From Acinetobacter ihumii (lineage in GTDB: Bacteria > Pseudomonadota > Gammaproteobacteria > Pseudomonadales > Moraxellaceae), in contig NZ_LR130760.1 of assembly GCF_900625095.1 (NCBI RefSeq), positions 862,417 through 926,416 of the forward strand: 64,000 nucleotides of DNA, read 5' to 3'. Under the pieces are notes generated by a model. It was not told where the DNA came from, did no database searches, and saw only the letters and a list, made by a program, of their open reading frames with translations. Of the stretch, positions 27,282 through 36,095 are shown in pieces; within the stretch, counting starts at the first letter, position 1; the number at the start of each line of letters is the position of its first letter. A program made the position numbers and the translations under genes.

Positions 27282-28060
27282 GCATGACTCCCTTTTTTCA
27301 CTTTACTTTTTTTCAACATTTCGGCAGCCAGATTTAAATATGCCACTGCACCTTTTGAACTTTTCTCAAAATAAATAATCGGCAAACCATGGGCAGGTGC
27401 TTCGGCAAGACGTACATTACGGGGAATAACCGTATCGTAAAGTTTTTTGCCAAAGAATTGCTCAAGCTCCGCTGAAACATCACGGGTTAAAGCATTACGC
27501 GCATCGTACATCGTACGCAAAACCCCAATAATTTGCAGATCAGGATTCAATGCTTGCTGAATACGATCAATGGTCTGGGTTAAATCAGCCAAACCTTCAA
27601 GTGCATAATATTCGCATTGCATCGGAATCATCACACCATCTACCGCAGCCAGTGCGTTGACGGTAATCAGGCTCAAACTCGGCGCGCAATCAATAATAAT
27701 ATAGTCAAAAGAATCTCGCACACTATCCAGTGCTTTTTTGAGAATAAATTCGCGCCCTTGCTGATCCGCAATCGCGAGTTCCACACCTGAAAGCTCACGG
27801 TTTGAACCAATTACCTTATAACCTACTTCTGATTTTGTAATGGCAGTTTCAACCGGAACTTCACCAAGCAGTACATCAGTAATAGAGTACAACAAATCAT
27901 TTTTTTGTACGCCTGAACCCATGGTGGCGTTGCCTTGCGAGTCCATATCCACCAAAAGTACACGTTTTTTTAACACAGCCAATGAGGCAGCCAGATTCAC
28001 GGCTGTCGTGGTTTTACCTACGCCACCTTTCTGGTTGGCTATTGCAATAATCTGAGCCAT
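27278..28060 (-). CDS. parA: Chromosome partitioning ATPase ParA (Soj)
   Basis: 260 residues with the deviant Walker A KGGVGKTTTAVNLA (residues 11-24) and Walker A' and B segments VLLVDMDSQGNAT and DYIIIDCAPSL. It lies in the chromosomal order rsmG-parA-parB, 12 bp after rsmG, and is translationally coupled to parB. mnmG is not in the window, unlike the classic gidA-gidB-parAB origin cluster. Confidence 0.97.
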   Translation of the reverse strand: MAQIIAIANQKGGVGKTTTAVNLAASLAVLKKRVLLVDMDSQGNATMGSGVQKNDLLYSITDVLLGEVPVETAITKSEVGYKVIGSNRELSGVELAIADQQGREFILKKALDSVRDSFDYIIIDCAPSLSLITVNALAAVDGVMIPMQCEYYALEGLADLTQTIDRIQQALNPDLQIIGVLRTMYDARNALTRDVSAELEQFFGKKLYDTVIPRNVRLAEAPAHGLPIIYFEKSSKGAVAYLNLAAEMLKKSKVKKGSHA

Positions 28061-28072
28061 CTTTACCCCAAC

Positions 28073-28711
28073 TTAAGATTGTTTTTGTTCAAGTAAAAGC
28101 AAATGACGCTGTTCATCCAGACGCGGGACTTGCAACTCGATTACCTGACACGAAAATTCATGCTGCATATGCTGTATTTCTTCTGAAGGAATTAACCCTT
28201 TCATCGCAGCAATAATACTGCTTTGGTGCATATAGGGTCGAGCCGCATCGACAAAATCTGTCAGCGAAGCAAAGGCGCGACTGGTAATGACGTCGAACTG
28301 CCCGAGTTCACCAATCGAATCTTCATTTTCTACACGCGTTTGCACCGCAATCACATTTTTTAATTTTAAATCTGCAATAAACTGTTTTAAAAAACGAATC
28401 TTTTTACCATTGGAATCCAACAATACACAAGAACGTTCAGGCTGACATAAAGCAATGATCATGCCCGGCATGCCGCCACCTGTTCCGACATCTAGCAATC
28501 GACCTTGTGGCAAATCTTTTAAGATACTCAGACTATCGAGCAAATGCTTCACCAGCATTTCTTTCGGGTCGCGTATTGCCGTCAGATTATAAGCTTTGTT
28601 CCAGAGCACCAATGCATCTTGATATTTCAACAATAGACTCAGGGTTTCATCACTCAAGTTTAAACCCAAAGCTTGGCTACCCTGTTTTAATTCGTGGAAA
28701 AATGGATGCAT
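28073..28711 (-). CDS. rsmG: 16S rRNA (guanine527-N7)-methyltransferase
   Basis: A SAM-dependent methyltransferase (GidB). The SAM motif LLDVGTGGGMPGMIIAL is at about residues 69-85 and the VTSRAFASL segment follows, both diagnostic. The length of 212 is normal. It heads the run rsmG-parA-parB-exbB-exbD-msbA and has an 85-bp upstream gap. Confidence 0.97.
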   Translation of the reverse strand: MHPFFHELKQGSQALGLNLSDETLSLLLKYQDALVLWNKAYNLTAIRDPKEMLVKHLLDSLSILKDLPQGRLLDVGTGGGMPGMIIALCQPERSCVLLDSNGKKIRFLKQFIADLKLKNVIAVQTRVENEDSIGELGQFDVITSRAFASLTDFVDAARPYMHQSSIIAAMKGLIPSEEIQHMQHEFSCQVIELQVPRLDEQRHLLLLEQKQS

Positions 28712-28796
28712 ATCCGTGGAACATCTCTAAAAAGTTAGTTGCAGTATACCTATTTCTCTACTCAAAAATAGTGGTCAACGATTAGCGTTTACACAG

Positions 28797-29486
28797 TTAA
28801 ATGTACAAACCTGCTTTAATTTGTTGATCTAGCTCATTTAATCGCTCAGGCGTACCTACATCGACCCAAATACCCTGCATTTTTTCAGCCGAGACTTGTT
28901 GATTGAGCATCGCCTGTTTCAGCAATGGAGCAAGTGGCCGTTTACCTTGTTCTAAATTTTCAAACAATTTCGGCGATAATACCGCTACACCGCTATAAGT
29001 TAAGGCTTCGCCGTTTTGTTGCTGTTCAAAAGTATAAGCTTTGTGATTTGACAAAATAAAATCACCATTTGGATGCTGTACTGGATTAGGAACAAAAACC
29101 AAATGCGCCAAATCATCCGCTAAATTAATATTTAACAATGATGAAAAATCCATCGTCGTCCAGACATCACCATTCACTAGAATAAAAGGGTCATTCCCCA
29201 GCAATGCTAAGGCATTGATAATACCTCCTGCTGTTTCTAACCCTTCACCTTCGTGTGACCATAAAATTTTAACACCCAAGGTCGAACCATCACCTAAAGC
29301 ATCGACCAGCTTATCAGCCAACCATGCCGTATTGATGACAATCTCAGTAACACCAATCTGTTTTAGCTTTTCAATGTGCCAGACAATCAATGGTTTCCCA
29401 CCTACTGGCAACAATGGTTTTGGGGTATGCAAGGTCAATGGACGCATACGATTACCCAAACCCGCCGCAAGAATCATGGCTTTCAT
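28797..29486 (-). CDS. murU: N-acetylmuramate alpha-1-phosphate uridylyltransferase
   Basis: A 229-residue nucleotidyltransferase with the signature GLGNRMRPLTLHTPKPLLPV at residues 10-29. In Pseudomonas the gene pair amgK-murU, adjacent to lptD, forms a peptidoglycan recycling route that bypasses early MurNAc synthesis. This pair has the same partner, order and divergent lptD-surA neighbour. Its start overlaps the amgK stop by 1 bp. Confidence 0.9.
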   Translation of the reverse strand: MKAMILAAGLGNRMRPLTLHTPKPLLPVGGKPLIVWHIEKLKQIGVTEIVINTAWLADKLVDALGDGSTLGVKILWSHEGEGLETAGGIINALALLGNDPFILVNGDVWTTMDFSSLLNINLADDLAHLVFVPNPVQHPNGDFILSNHKAYTFEQQQNGEALTYSGVAVLSPKLFENLEQGKRPLAPLLKQAMLNQQVSAEKMQGIWVDVGTPERLNELDQQIKAGLYI

Positions 29487-30499
29487 TAGGCTGCGACCTC
29501 ATACTTACCATATTTTTCAACAAATTTCGGCATCACCGTTTGGTGTATAAAGTGCATGAATGCATCTAACTCTGGATAGGATTTACTTTCTTCGAGTAAA
29601 TACCACATGACACGTGGCAAATCTTTGAGATAACCCGATTTTCCATCACGCTCAAACAAACGTACAAAAATACCTAAAATCTTGAGATGTCGCTGAATTG
29701 CCATAAAATCAGCTTGTTTTTTAAATTGTTCAAAGCTGCGGTTGAGTTTGGCTTCATCTTGTAGTAAATCATAGAAAAGCTGGAACCAGCGATAAACTCG
29801 ATCTGCATTCCACTGTACATAGGCATCTCGCGTAATTGAGATCAAATCATAAGTGTCTGCGCCAATCACCGCATCCTGAAAATCAATCACACCGAGTTGT
29901 TCTTCACCTGCAATTTTCATCAAGTTACGGCTATGAAAATCACGATGTACGATCACTTGAGGTTGTGCAAGCGCAGTATTTGCTAGTAAATCAAAAGCTT
30001 GATCAATAACTGCTTGTTGTTCTGGGCTTGGATTAATCTTTAAAGATGGCAACATCCAATCGGTTAGCAATTTCATTTCAGTCATCAGCTTTTCATACGA
30101 ATACGCTGGAAACTGATGTTGCCCTTGAATAGATTGCAATTGAATCAACTGTTTAAAACTTTGTAGATAATAATGATCGACCGAGACATCATTCAATAAA
30201 GTCGATAACAGTACATCACCAAAATCTTCAAGCAATAAAAAGCCCTGCTCTAAATTTTTGGCAATAATATGCGGCACCCGTACTTCATGTTGGTCAAAAA
30301 ACTCGTCAATCATCACAAATGGAGCACAATCTTCTTTTTCAGGTGGCGCATCCATCAACATATAGGTATGATTTTGGTTAGTGACGCGTGCATAGCGTCT
30401 AAAACTCGCATCTCCAGCTAAAAAGTGAACCTGAAAATCTTCAGTATTCAAAGCAGAGGCAATCCATGATTGTATCAATTGTTCACGTTGTGTATTCAT
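29486..30499 (-). CDS. amgK: N-acetylmuramate/N-acetylglucosamine kinase AmgK
   Basis: An aminoglycoside-phosphotransferase-fold kinase (337 residues) that phosphorylates the anomeric carbon of recycled MurNAc. The catalytic loop VIHRDFHSRNLM and the metal-binding GVIDFQDAV are clear. I chose ATG 30499 over a TTG two codons earlier. It is divergent from lptD across a 119-bp gap, so both promoters must lie there. Confidence 0.9.
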   Translation of the reverse strand: MNTQREQLIQSWIASALNTEDFQVHFLAGDASFRRYARVTNQNHTYMLMDAPPEKEDCAPFVMIDEFFDQHEVRVPHIIAKNLEQGFLLLEDFGDVLLSTLLNDVSVDHYYLQSFKQLIQLQSIQGQHQFPAYSYEKLMTEMKLLTDWMLPSLKINPSPEQQAVIDQAFDLLANTALAQPQVIVHRDFHSRNLMKIAGEEQLGVIDFQDAVIGADTYDLISITRDAYVQWNADRVYRWFQLFYDLLQDEAKLNRSFEQFKKQADFMAIQRHLKILGIFVRLFERDGKSGYLKDLPRVMWYLLEESKSYPELDAFMHFIHQTVMPKFVEKYGKYEVAA

Positions 30500-30618
30500 T
30501 TGCAATAAAATCTAAAACTAGCTGAGATTTTGAAGTCATAAGTGTAGCCACTTATAAACTTTTTCTCTATGATGCGACAATAATTAATTGCGAATTAGCA
30601 TACTTGGTTAATGAAACA

Positions 30619-33078
30619 ATGAAGCATCAGTTTAAATTTAATCCTTTAGCGACCGCTATTTTGACACTTTTATGTGGTGGCTCCATACAATCAAGTTATG
30701 CTGAGTCGGATCAGGCGATTTCTAAAGTCGATAACAAACAGCTCAAGGAAAGCATTCAAAAAGCTTATCCCGGTCAAGAGTTTTTTGAACAATATTATGT
30801 CGATAAATCTGCCCCTGAAGCACAAATTAGAGACACAAAGTCATTAAGTTCAGCATTTTGTACAGGCACTTGGATTACTCCAATTAGCCCGACAGCGCAG
30901 GCGGTTGATCCAGAAAAAGCGACTTCGGTCGTGACAGCTGACTATGGACATTACAACCCCAAAGGCGACTCTGAACTGAGTGGTAATGTGGTGATTGATC
31001 AGGAAGGTCGTACTATTCGTGCTGATAAAGTCACCATTGATCAAACCCAAACTTATGCCAATGCGCAAGGCCGGGTGCAATTGGCTCAGGGTGGACTGCT
31101 ATCACAAAGTGATCAGATCAATTACAACCTAAAAACCCAAACAGGTGATCTGAACAACAGTTTTTACATTTCCGAGCAGCAACATGCGCACGGACATGCC
31201 CAGCAAATTAATCGCACCTCACCTACCACAATGGTGCTGAAAGATGCGACATATAGCACCTGTCCACCTGAAGAAAAACCAACATGGCAGCTTAGAGCCA
31301 AAGAAATCAAGCTGGATCAGGACACGGGACGTGGTGTTACTAAGGACACCAAGCTGTATGTTAAGGATGTTCCTGTATTTGCAGTGCCTTATTTCAATTT
31401 TCCAATCGATGACCGTAGAACCACAGGGATTTTAAATCCGACCTTTGGTTTCTCTAATGATGGTGGTGTCGAACTTTCTGTTCCTGTTTATCTCAACTTG
31501 GCACCTAATTACGACGCAACCCTTACCCCGCGTTATTATGCTGATCGTGGTGCAATGCTTGAAGGTGAATTCCGCTACATCACTGAAAATTTTGGTGAAG
31601 GAAGAATCGCGGGCGGCTATCTGCCAAACGATAAAAAATATAATGATGAAGATCGTAAGGATTTAACGTTCTTACATAACTGGGATATCAATGATTATTG
31701 GTCAACCAATCTGGAATACAATTACGCATCAGATAAAGATTTTATTGCGGATTTAAACTCAAATCCTGACTCTAAAACTTATTTGAACTTACGCCGTGCG
31801 TGGGTTTTAAACTACAAAGATCAGATTCCCGGTTTAAAAGCACAACTCAAAGTTGAAGACTTTCAAACGCTGGACAAAACAGTCCCAGATGTTGATAAGC
31901 CTTATGCGCGTTTACCGCAGTTCCTTCTTAACTATGTCACTGGCAATCCACTCGGCTTACAATACGAATTTAATAACGATACAGCTTATTTTAAAAAAGA
32001 TATTAATGATACTACTCAACCATTAACGCAACCTAGCGGTACACGGATCTATAACCAGTTAGCTGCACGTTATAACTTTAGAAATACCTATGCCTTTGCA
32101 ATTCCTGAAGTATCCGTGCGTAGCATCAATACCTTTTATGATCAAAATACAATCGATGCTTTGAATTCTCAAGGCGGTGCCAGTTCCGATGACAAAAATA
32201 AATCTGTTGTAGTTCCGCAGTTTACACTGGATACAGGTTTAACTTTTGAAAAAGATGGTAAGTATCTGCAAACCATTACGCCACGTGCATTTTATGCTTA
32301 TGCGCCGTATGAAAATCAGACAGATTATCCAAACTTTGATACCACTACTGCATCCATTAATTACGATCAGTTGTTTAACCCTTATCGTTTTTATGGACAT
32401 GACCGTTTAGAAGATAATAACTTTTTATCTTTAGGCGTAAGTTATAGTTTATTTGATCCAGAAGGTCTGGAACGTTTACGTGCTAGTGTCGGTCAGAGTT
32501 ATTATTTTGAAGACCGCCGTGTTACCTTGATCAGTAATGACGAAATTGACAACGAAAAAAATACCGGGCCAATTGTTAGTTTGTCCAGCCAGTTATCGCA
32601 GCATTTTACCATTAGTGGTAACTCTGCTTGGATGTCTAACGGTACAAATTCACACCGTGATTTTCAAATGTACTACACAGGCGACAAAGGAAATCTGTAT
32701 AACTTAGGCTATTTTTATCGCAAGGATATTCCTGACCGTCAAAATACCTATGATCAAGTGGTTGCATCCTTTATACAACCCATCAAAAACAATTGGCGTA
32801 TTATGGGGCATGTACAATACGATCTCGACAACAGTGTCGCGCGCGAGTATTTACTTGGTGTAAATTACGAGTCTTGCTGTTGGGGTGTTTCTGTGTATGG
32901 TCGCTCTTATTACAATGATTTAGATGATCCAAATGATCCAAATGTCAATGTAAAAAAAGCAGTGATGGTCGAGCTGACACTGAAAGGTTTAGGCAGCGTA
33001 AACAATAAACTTGCATCTATTTTGGAAAATAGAGTTTTAGGTTTCAACCAAATTAATCAATCCTGGACACAACGTTAA
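30619..33078 (+). CDS. lptD: LPS-assembly protein LptD
   Basis: The outer-membrane translocon that inserts lipopolysaccharide with LptE. 819 residues: a signal sequence (LATAILTLLCGGSIQSSYA), an OstA-like N-terminal domain around residues 95-200, and a long beta-barrel. Cysteines of the disulfide network are visible at CTGTW (near 81), STCPPEE (near 213) and the tandem CC in ESCCWG near the C-terminus. I prefer ATG 30619 to an upstream TTG. The stop overlaps the surA start by 1 bp. Confidence 0.96.
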   Translation: MKHQFKFNPLATAILTLLCGGSIQSSYAESDQAISKVDNKQLKESIQKAYPGQEFFEQYYVDKSAPEAQIRDTKSLSSAFCTGTWITPISPTAQAVDPEKATSVVTADYGHYNPKGDSELSGNVVIDQEGRTIRADKVTIDQTQTYANAQGRVQLAQGGLLSQSDQINYNLKTQTGDLNNSFYISEQQHAHGHAQQINRTSPTTMVLKDATYSTCPPEEKPTWQLRAKEIKLDQDTGRGVTKDTKLYVKDVPVFAVPYFNFPIDDRRTTGILNPTFGFSNDGGVELSVPVYLNLAPNYDATLTPRYYADRGAMLEGEFRYITENFGEGRIAGGYLPNDKKYNDEDRKDLTFLHNWDINDYWSTNLEYNYASDKDFIADLNSNPDSKTYLNLRRAWVLNYKDQIPGLKAQLKVEDFQTLDKTVPDVDKPYARLPQFLLNYVTGNPLGLQYEFNNDTAYFKKDINDTTQPLTQPSGTRIYNQLAARYNFRNTYAFAIPEVSVRSINTFYDQNTIDALNSQGGASSDDKNKSVVVPQFTLDTGLTFEKDGKYLQTITPRAFYAYAPYENQTDYPNFDTTTASINYDQLFNPYRFYGHDRLEDNNFLSLGVSYSLFDPEGLERLRASVGQSYYFEDRRVTLISNDEIDNEKNTGPIVSLSSQLSQHFTISGNSAWMSNGTNSHRDFQMYYTGDKGNLYNLGYFYRKDIPDRQNTYDQVVASFIQPIKNNWRIMGHVQYDLDNSVAREYLLGVNYESCCWGVSVYGRSYYNDLDDPNDPNVNVKKAVMVELTLKGLGSVNNKLASILENRVLGFNQINQSWTQR

Positions 33079-34418
33079 TGAAGACAAAGTATTTGAAACA
33101 GTTTTTTAAAACGACTGCTCTTGCAGTAGTTGTTTCTTCATCAATGCAAGGTTTTGCGGCAACTCCTTCAGACGAAGTCATTGCAGTTGTGGACAACAGT
33201 GTTATTTTAAAAAGTGATTTAGAACAAGGTTTAGCGGAAGCAACCCACCAATTGCAAGCTCAGAAAAAAGAAATTCCGCCTCAGCAATACTTACAATTAC
33301 AGGTTTTGGACAATCTAATCCTGCGTGAAGCTCAGCTTGAACAAGTGAAACGTTATGGCATTAAACCCGATGAAAAGGCGTTGAATGAAGCGGTTCTTAA
33401 AGTTGCCAACCAATCTGGAAGTAAATCACTAGAAGCCTTTCAGCAAAAATTAGATGCGATGGCTCCGGGTACTTATGCAGCCCTGCGTGACCGAATTGGT
33501 GAAGACTTAGCAATTAGTCGTTTGCGTCAGCAACAGGTTATGTCACGTATTAAAATTAGTGATCAAGATGTCAGCAACTTTTTAAATTCCCCGCAAGGGC
33601 AAGCCATGTTGGGTAGTCAGGTACGCGTATTACATGCACGTATCTCAGGTGCGAACGCAGACCCTGCTCAGCTTAATCAAGTTGCTCAGGATGTCAAAGT
33701 TGCCCTTAACGGTAGCGATGATGCCACCAGTATTGGCAAACAATATTCTAATAAAGACATTAAAGTAGAAGTGGCAGACATGGGCTACCGTGATTTAGCA
33801 GACATCCCTGCTGAACTTGCGGCACGTGTCAGTGGCTTACAAGCAGGTCAAACGACTGAACTTATCAATGTAAGAGATGGTATTCATGTATTAAAACTGC
33901 TTGACCGCAAAACCAGCGAGAAAAAAGCGATGGTTGAGCAATATAAGACACGCCATATTCTGATTCAACCCTCAGAAGTCGTGAGCCCAGAAAACGCCAA
34001 GCAAATGATCACCAGTTTATATAACCGCTTAAAAGCGGGCGAAGATTTTGCAACTCTAGCAGCAACTTTCTCTAATGATCCGGGTTCGGCTCGCGACGGT
34101 GGCAGTCTTGGCTGGGTTACTCCGGGTATGATGGTGCCTGAGTTTGACGATAAGATGAAGAATACGCCAGTAGGACAAATCAGTGAGCCATTCCAGACAC
34201 AGTTTGGCTGGCATATTCTACAGGTGCAGGATACCCGTAATCAGGATATGACGCATGAGTATCAGGAACGTATGGCGCGTCAAATTTTAGGCGAACGCCA
34301 ATTTGATACTGAAGTCGATAGCTGGTTACGTGAAGTGCGCTCAAATGCCTATGTCGAAATTAAAGACCCTAATCTTGATAAAAAAGCACTTCAGCAACAA
34401 AATAAGCCTCAGGTTTAA
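33078..34418 (+). CDS. surA: Periplasmic chaperone and peptidyl-prolyl isomerase SurA
   Basis: Escorts outer-membrane proteins such as LptD. 446 residues with a signal peptide ending near GFA/ATP, a SurA N-domain (NSVILKSDLEQGL onward) and two parvulin domains. The second parvulin has the full motif set: TRHILIQ, FATLAATFSNDPGSARDGG, SLGWVTPGMMVPEF and FGWHILQV. It is co-transcribed with lptD and followed by a terminator. Confidence 0.96.
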   Translation: MKTKYLKQFFKTTALAVVVSSSMQGFAATPSDEVIAVVDNSVILKSDLEQGLAEATHQLQAQKKEIPPQQYLQLQVLDNLILREAQLEQVKRYGIKPDEKALNEAVLKVANQSGSKSLEAFQQKLDAMAPGTYAALRDRIGEDLAISRLRQQQVMSRIKISDQDVSNFLNSPQGQAMLGSQVRVLHARISGANADPAQLNQVAQDVKVALNGSDDATSIGKQYSNKDIKVEVADMGYRDLADIPAELAARVSGLQAGQTTELINVRDGIHVLKLLDRKTSEKKAMVEQYKTRHILIQPSEVVSPENAKQMITSLYNRLKAGEDFATLAATFSNDPGSARDGGSLGWVTPGMMVPEFDDKMKNTPVGQISEPFQTQFGWHILQVQDTRNQDMTHEYQERMARQILGERQFDTEVDSWLREVRSNAYVEIKDPNLDKKALQQQNKPQV

Positions 34419-34430
34419 ATGACCACTGAA

Positions 34431-34460
34431 AAATAACCAGCACTGAGCTGGTTATTTTTT
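34431..34460 (+). terminator. Terminator of lptD-surA
   Basis: The stem AATAACCAG / CTGGTTATT (34432-34440 and 34448-34456) is followed by T residues, 13 bp after the surA stop. Confidence 0.9.
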
Positions 34461-34487
34461 TATGGTGCAATTATAAAATTTAGATTA

Positions 34488-34516
34488 AAAAAAACCCTCA
34501 ATATTTGAGGGTTTTT
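34488..34516 (-). terminator. Terminator of hfq
   Basis: The perfect 10-bp stem AAACCCTCAA / TTGAGGGTTT (34492-34501 and 34505-34514) with a TAT loop is flanked by A and T tracts. It serves the minus-strand hfq and could also stop plus-strand read-through. Confidence 0.9.
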
Positions 34517-34528
34517 ATTGAAAATCAA

Positions 34529-35050
34529 TTAACGATTATTTTCGTCTTCTTGATTGTCTTCAAATTTGCTATCACCGTCAAAGCCACCTTGACCACCAAA
34601 GCCACCGCCTTGACCACCAAAGCCACCGCCTTGACCACCACCAAAGCCGCCTTGACCACCAAAGCCACCTTGACCACCAAAACCGCCCTGACCGCCACCA
34701 AAGCCACCTTGACCGCCAACACCACCCTGACCGCCACTAAAGCCACCTTGACCACCAAAGCCACCGCCTTGACCACCACCAAAGCCGCCGCCCTGACCAC
34801 CACCAAAACCACCTGTTTGAGCACCAGCAGGCGCGCCAGCAGGACGTGGATTACGAGCAGGAACAACTGTAGAAATGGCGTGTTTATAAACCATTTGACT
34901 TACGGTATTTTTTAATAAAACAACATATTGGTCAAAAGATTCGATATGGCCCTGTAATTTAATACCGTTCACAAGAAAAATAGAAACAGGGATACGCTCT
35001 TTACGGAGAGAATTTAAGAACGGATCTTGTAAAGTTTGACCTTTAGACAT
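34529..35050 (-). CDS. hfq: RNA chaperone Hfq with long Gly-rich tail
   Basis: The Sm-fold core occupies residues 1-70 ([20 protein letters not shown], then [19 protein letters not shown] and the Sm2 YKHAIS motif). A tail of about 100 residues follows, built from [12 protein letters not shown] repeats and ending in acidic [13 protein letters not shown]. Total 173 against 102 in E. coli; such extensions are known in Acinetobacter and Moraxella. The acidic tip is a feature shared with enteric Hfq, where it helps release RNA. miaA is upstream as in E. coli, but 93 bp separate them. Confidence 0.97.
   Translation of the reverse strand: MSKGQTLQDPFLNSLRKERIPVSIFLVNGIKLQGHIESFDQYVVLLKNTVSQMVYKHAISTVVPARNPRPAGAPAGAQTGGFGGGQGGGFGGGQGGGFGGQGGFSGGQGGVGGQGGFGGGQGGFGGQGGFGGQGGFGGGQGGGFGGQGGGFGGQGGFDGDSKFEDNQEDENNR
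34577..34806 (-). repeat. Tandem codon repeats encoding the Hfq glycine-rich tail
   Basis: Imperfect direct repeats of units such as CCACCTTGACCACCAAAG (plus strand), in multiples of three bases, encode GGF/GGQ blocks. Such tracts are prone to length change by slippage without frameshift. Confidence 0.85.
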
Positions 35051-35143
35051 GTTATAACTCCAAAAAAATTAAAAATCAGCGCAAAAAACTATCTTTAGTT
35101 TTCAAAATTAAAAATTATAAAAAGATAGTATGTAAATTTTGCT

Positions 35144-36088
35144 TTATCCATAAAAGTTTCGCAAGTCTTCTTGAGCCTGCTTAATCGTTAAATAAGTTCT
35201 AAAACAGTGTATTTCTTGCAAAGAACGTAACCAAGTGTATTGACGTTTTGCAAGTTGTCGTGTCGAAAATAATGCTTTATCTTCCATCTCCAGTCTATTT
35301 TTGTGACTTCTATCACTTTTTAAAAGAAAATCTAAAGCTTGACGATACCCTACACAACGCATTGAGGGTAAATCATCGTTAATATCGTATTTTTCAATCA
35401 AGCCTTCAACTTCATTTAAAAAACCAATATCCCACATTTTACGCAATCTTTGTTCGATGCGCTGATGTAATTCTACCCGATCAGGCAACAAGGCATAGTT
35501 ATGAAAATTGTAGCGATATGGTAAATTTTTAGGCTGTTCTGCTTGTAATTTGGTGATCGGTTGACCCGTAATTTTAAAAACTTCCAATGCTCTTATAATT
35601 CTTTGCTTATCCGAAACCTTAAACTTTTCGCCTGCCAATACGTCAACCTGCACTAACTCATCATAAACAGCCTGCCATCCCTGTTCTGCTGCTTTTTGTT
35701 CAATTTCAGCCCGAATTTGCGGGTTCGCATTGGGTAAATTACTCGATAATCCCTCAAGTAATGCTTTGTAATAGAGCATGGTTCCACCCACCAAAATTGG
35801 AGTTTTACCACGCGCATGTATTTGATCAATTAATTGAACGGCATCTTCGACAAACTGTGCGGCAGAGTAAACTTCAAGTGGTGAAATAATATCGATCAAA
35901 TGATGTGGATACTGTACCTGCTCTTGTTGAGTGGGTTTTGCTGTCCCTATATCCATATCTCGATAAATTAACGCTGAATCGACTGAAATAATTTCAAAAT
36001 GACCACGCTCATATAATTCACATGCCAGTGCGGTTTTACCACTTGCTGTCGGTCCCATAAGATTAATAACGGGCAAAGTAGATGACAT
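35144..36088 (-). CDS. miaA: tRNA dimethylallyltransferase
   Basis: Adds the isopentenyl group to A37 of tRNAs reading U-starting codons. 314 residues from ATG 36088, chosen because [22 protein letters not shown] is the family N-terminus; the longer ATG at 36112 lies inside mutL. The P-loop GPTASGKT and the [18 protein letters not shown] substrate segment are clear. An AGGAG sequence lies within the end of mutL. The order mutL-miaA-hfq is conserved. Confidence 0.96.
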   Translation of the reverse strand: MSSTLPVINLMGPTASGKTALACELYERGHFEIISVDSALIYRDMDIGTAKPTQQEQVQYPHHLIDIISPLEVYSAAQFVEDAVQLIDQIHARGKTPILVGGTMLYYKALLEGLSSNLPNANPQIRAEIEQKAAEQGWQAVYDELVQVDVLAGEKFKVSDKQRIIRALEVFKITGQPITKLQAEQPKNLPYRYNFHNYALLPDRVELHQRIEQRLRKMWDIGFLNEVEGLIEKYDINDDLPSMRCVGYRQALDFLLKSDRSHKNRLEMEDKALFSTRQLAKRQYTWLRSLQEIHCFRTYLTIKQAQEDLRNFYG

Positions 36089-36095
36089 TTTAAAA

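Noticed and set aside
34577..34806. Direct repeats that might suggest a CRISPR array
   Set aside because: The units are codon-periodic, have no unique spacers and encode the Hfq tail in frame.
34505..34915. Long open frames opposite hfq with Thr/Ala or Val repeats
   Set aside because: They are antisense or out-of-frame readings of the glycine-codon repeats of hfq, where periodic GC-rich codons suppress stops.
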